Assembly: GCA_964448935.1 (NCBI GenBank)
Contig: CAYVBE010000096.1
Span: 1 to 14,677 of the forward strand
DNA from: CAYVBE01 sp964448935
GTDB taxonomy: Bacteria > Planctomycetota > Brocadiia > SM23-32
Reading direction: 5' to 3'
Length of the DNA stretch: 14,677 nt
The notes under the pieces were generated by a model. It was not told the origin of the DNA and did not search any database. It saw only the letters and a program-made list of their open reading frames with translations. The position numbers and the translations under genes are program-made. This document shows, in pieces, positions 13,079 through 14,677 of the stretch. The number at the start of each line of letters is the position of its first letter. The first letter of the stretch is position 1.

Positions 13079-14677
13079 CTACTGCGTTTCCCTCTCGAAT
13101 GCGCCGATGTCGGAAGCCTTTCCCTGGGGGCGCGGTGTGCCGGCGCGGTCGTATGGCGGGGCGTACGCGGCCGCACCGGCATCCACGGCCGGGCTGCCCG
13201 GGGTGAGTCGGAAGTTGCCCGCGTTGGCATCCGCGAACTCAGGATCGGCGTAGATCGCTCCCGCATCACCCGTCAGGGCCTTCCAGGCGTCGAAGGCCAG
13301 TCTCTTGTCCCCCGCCTGCAGCCAGCCGACGGTGCATTCCCCGGGAGCGGTCTCCGGGGCAAAGACCAGGTTGTGCGCCCAGGTGATGTGGTCCACGCGG
13401 GCGTAGGCGTCCGGGGCGCCGTATCGGTCCCGGTAGAATCTTTGGAAAACAGGGCTCTCGGAAGGTTCACGGTAGAAGATGTTGTTGGCGATCACGCAGT
13501 TGGCTGAGCGCTGGTTGCCTCCCTCCGATATGTCGGGGCCACGGTTGCGGTAAAAGGTGTTGTTGACCACGCGCAGGCCGTCCATGTAGGCGTAGGTCAG
13601 CGGGCGGCGGTTCTCCCGGAACACGTTGTTGCGGAAGGTCACGTCGTTGGGGACCTCCGGGTCCTTATCCTCCTGCGCCCAGCAGATCAGGCCGTTGTCG
13701 TAGAAATCGTTGGCCTCGATCAGTAGATGGTGCACCACGTTGCCGGCGCTGTTCCAGGCCATGCCGATGCCGGCGCCCTGCTCCAGCCCGTTGGTGTGGA
13801 TGCGGTTCCGTCGGATGATGGTGTGGGAGGTGTGGTGAGTGTTGAAGGCGCTACCCGAACCGTTGTGGGAGTAGTTGTCCTCGATCAGGAAGGCGTCTCC
13901 CTGGAAGTACATGTTGTGGTGCTTGGTGGGGTGGATGCCGTTTTGAGCGAGTTCGCTGTTGCGGACCACGAAGTGGCTGCCCTGGCCCGCCAGCCAGCCC
14001 GTGAAGCGGTTGTTCCGCAGCACGCATTCCTCGACGATGATGTAGCCGTTCGGCTCGCTCTGTTTGCCGTGGGAGAAGTAGAGCCCGATGTCGAAGTTCT
14101 CCAGCGTCACGCGCCGCAGGGTCAGGTGGCGGATGCCGGACCCGCCGTGGCTGTAGCCGTAGATGCCCCGTCCGGTCTGCTGGACCCCCCGGAAGCGCAG
14201 ATCCTGGATCACCAGGCCGCCGCTGCTCGTGATGAGAAGCGCGTAGTGGTCGCGTTTGGCCTGGATGACCGGGGCGGGGCCCTCGCCATAGGCGCCCACG
14301 ACCACGGGGTTCTCCGGTCTGGTGTTCATCATGCCTACGTGGGGGCCTTCGGACGGGAAGGTATCTCCGCGCTTCAGCATAAACCGCGTGCCCGGCGGGG
14401 CTTTCGTCATCTCCTCATCCAGCTTTTCCATGGTCTTCCAGGGCGTTGCCGGGTCCTGTGCCTGGGCGGGAGTGTGGGCGTCGTCGCCGTCCGCATCGCT
14501 GAAGTAGTAGGTCTTGCCCTCGCGCTCATGCGCGACGATCACCACCGATGTCTCGGCTGCCTCGCCCGATTCGTCGTGCACGGTTAACGTGACCGTATAT
14601 CGGCCGGGCTCCTCGTAGCGATGGGCGGCCAGCCAGCCGTGCTCTGTGCGACGGCTGCCGGGGCTCTCGGTGCCTAG
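13079..14677 (-). CDS. PKD-domain right-handed beta-helix protein (5' end missing)
   Basis: 532 residues are visible; the frame is open to the right window edge and the true start lies beyond it. The GTG at 14581 sits inside a domain and is not a likely start. The first ~45 residues are the end of a PKD-like Ig fold (HRYEEPGRYTVTLTVHDESG). Then the entry motif YYFSDADGDDAHT and FMLKRGDTF, GAYGEGPAPVIQA, and rungs such as LVIQDLRFRGV, LTLRRVTLENFDIGLYFSHG, IIVEECVLRNN, FVVRNSELAQNG, FLIEDNYSHNG, TIIRRNRIHTNG, VTFRNNVFREN and LRVVNNTFYRN. It ends IYADPEFAD, NFRLTPGSPAVDAG, ASDIGAFERE, a common C-terminal ending of secreted beta-helix proteins. It lacks the NWRPEYTAA tail of paralogs A-C, so it is a distant relative. 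PKD domains usually aid protein or glycan binding; extracellular polysaccharide binding or cleavage is inferred. Separated from paralog C by 144 nt. Confidence 0.85.
   Translation of the reverse strand, partial: LGTESPGSRRTEHGWLAAHRYEEPGRYTVTLTVHDESGEAAETSVVIVAHEREGKTYYFSDADGDDAHTPAQAQDPATPWKTMEKLDEEMTKAPPGTRFMLKRGDTFPSEGPHVGMMNTRPENPVVVGAYGEGPAPVIQAKRDHYALLITSSGGLVIQDLRFRGVQQTGRGIYGYSHGGSGIRHLTLRRVTLENFDIGLYFSHGKQSEPNGYIIVEECVLRNNRFTGWLAGQGSHFVVRNSELAQNGIHPTKHHNMYFQGDAFLIEDNYSHNGSGSAFNTHHTSHTIIRRNRIHTNGLEQGAGIGMAWNSAGNVVHHLLIEANDFYDNGLICWAQEDKDPEVPNDVTFRNNVFRENRRPLTYAYMDGLRVVNNTFYRNRGPDISEGGNQRSANCVIANNIFYREPSESPVFQRFYRDRYGAPDAYARVDHITWAHNLVFAPETAPGECTVGWLQAGDKRLAFDAWKALTGDAGAIYADPEFADANAGNFRLTPGSPAVDAGAAAYAPPYDRAGTPRPQGKASDIGAFERETQ

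Noticed and set aside
14579..14581. GTG as the start of the rightmost beta-helix gene.
   Set aside because: The frame is open to the window edge and the codon sits inside a PKD-like strand (YTVTLTVHDESG), so the gene continues beyond the window.

Overview
The window is GC-rich throughout. It carries eight protein-coding genes: one on the + strand at the left edge (cut by the window) and seven on the - strand, the last cut by the right edge. I see no tRNA, rRNA, CRISPR array, insertion sequence or phage gene. The gene content points to a bacterium of the Planctomycetota / Hydrogenedentota / Lentisphaerota / Verrucomicrobiota neighbourhood, most likely an environmental, polysaccharide-degrading lineage. 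The indicators are several secreted right-handed beta-helix proteins with Sec signal peptides, a DUF6785/DUF6784-type multi-spanning membrane protein, a Gfo/Idh/MocA oxidoreductase and an SGNH-like hydrolase. This placement is inferred from gene families, not from a marker gene.

Layout, left to right. 3-554 (+): C-terminal part of a beta-sandwich plus SGNH-hydrolase-like protein. 555-729: convergent intergenic gap with overlapping hairpins. 730-1890 (-): Gfo/Idh/MocA dehydrogenase with its own good promoter and an 18-bp perfect palindrome at the predicted transcription start. 2003-5542 (-): 1179-residue secreted beta-helix protein with a C-terminal LamG-like domain that appears to be interrupted by another module. 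5664-7595 (-): membrane protein with about 12 spans. 7635-9326, 9341-11002 and 11210-12934 (-): three tandem paralogous secreted beta-helix proteins. 13079-14677 (-): a fourth, more distant beta-helix protein with an N-terminal PKD-like domain, truncated by the window end.

Transcription reads right to left. The 11002 and 12934 paralogs each have a TTGACA-N17-TA..AT promoter in equivalent positions, with similar leader sequence, so the promoter was duplicated together with the gene. A hairpin plus T-run terminator separates these two units. From 11002 leftward the genes at 11002, 9326 and 7595 are tightly packed (gaps of 14 and 39 nt) and look like one operon: two beta-helix proteins followed by the membrane protein. 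The large beta-helix gene follows after 121 nt, and the dehydrogenase after a further 112 nt with its own promoter.

Working hypothesis (inference): this is a carbohydrate-use locus without SusC/SusD. Secreted beta-helix proteins bind or cleave a polysaccharide outside the cytoplasm, the membrane protein imports or exports something linked to that, and the Gfo/Idh/MocA enzyme oxidises or epimerises a released sugar in the cytoplasm, possibly under a repressor that binds the palindrome. No substrate can be named from the sequence. The largest gap without a gene is 207 nt.
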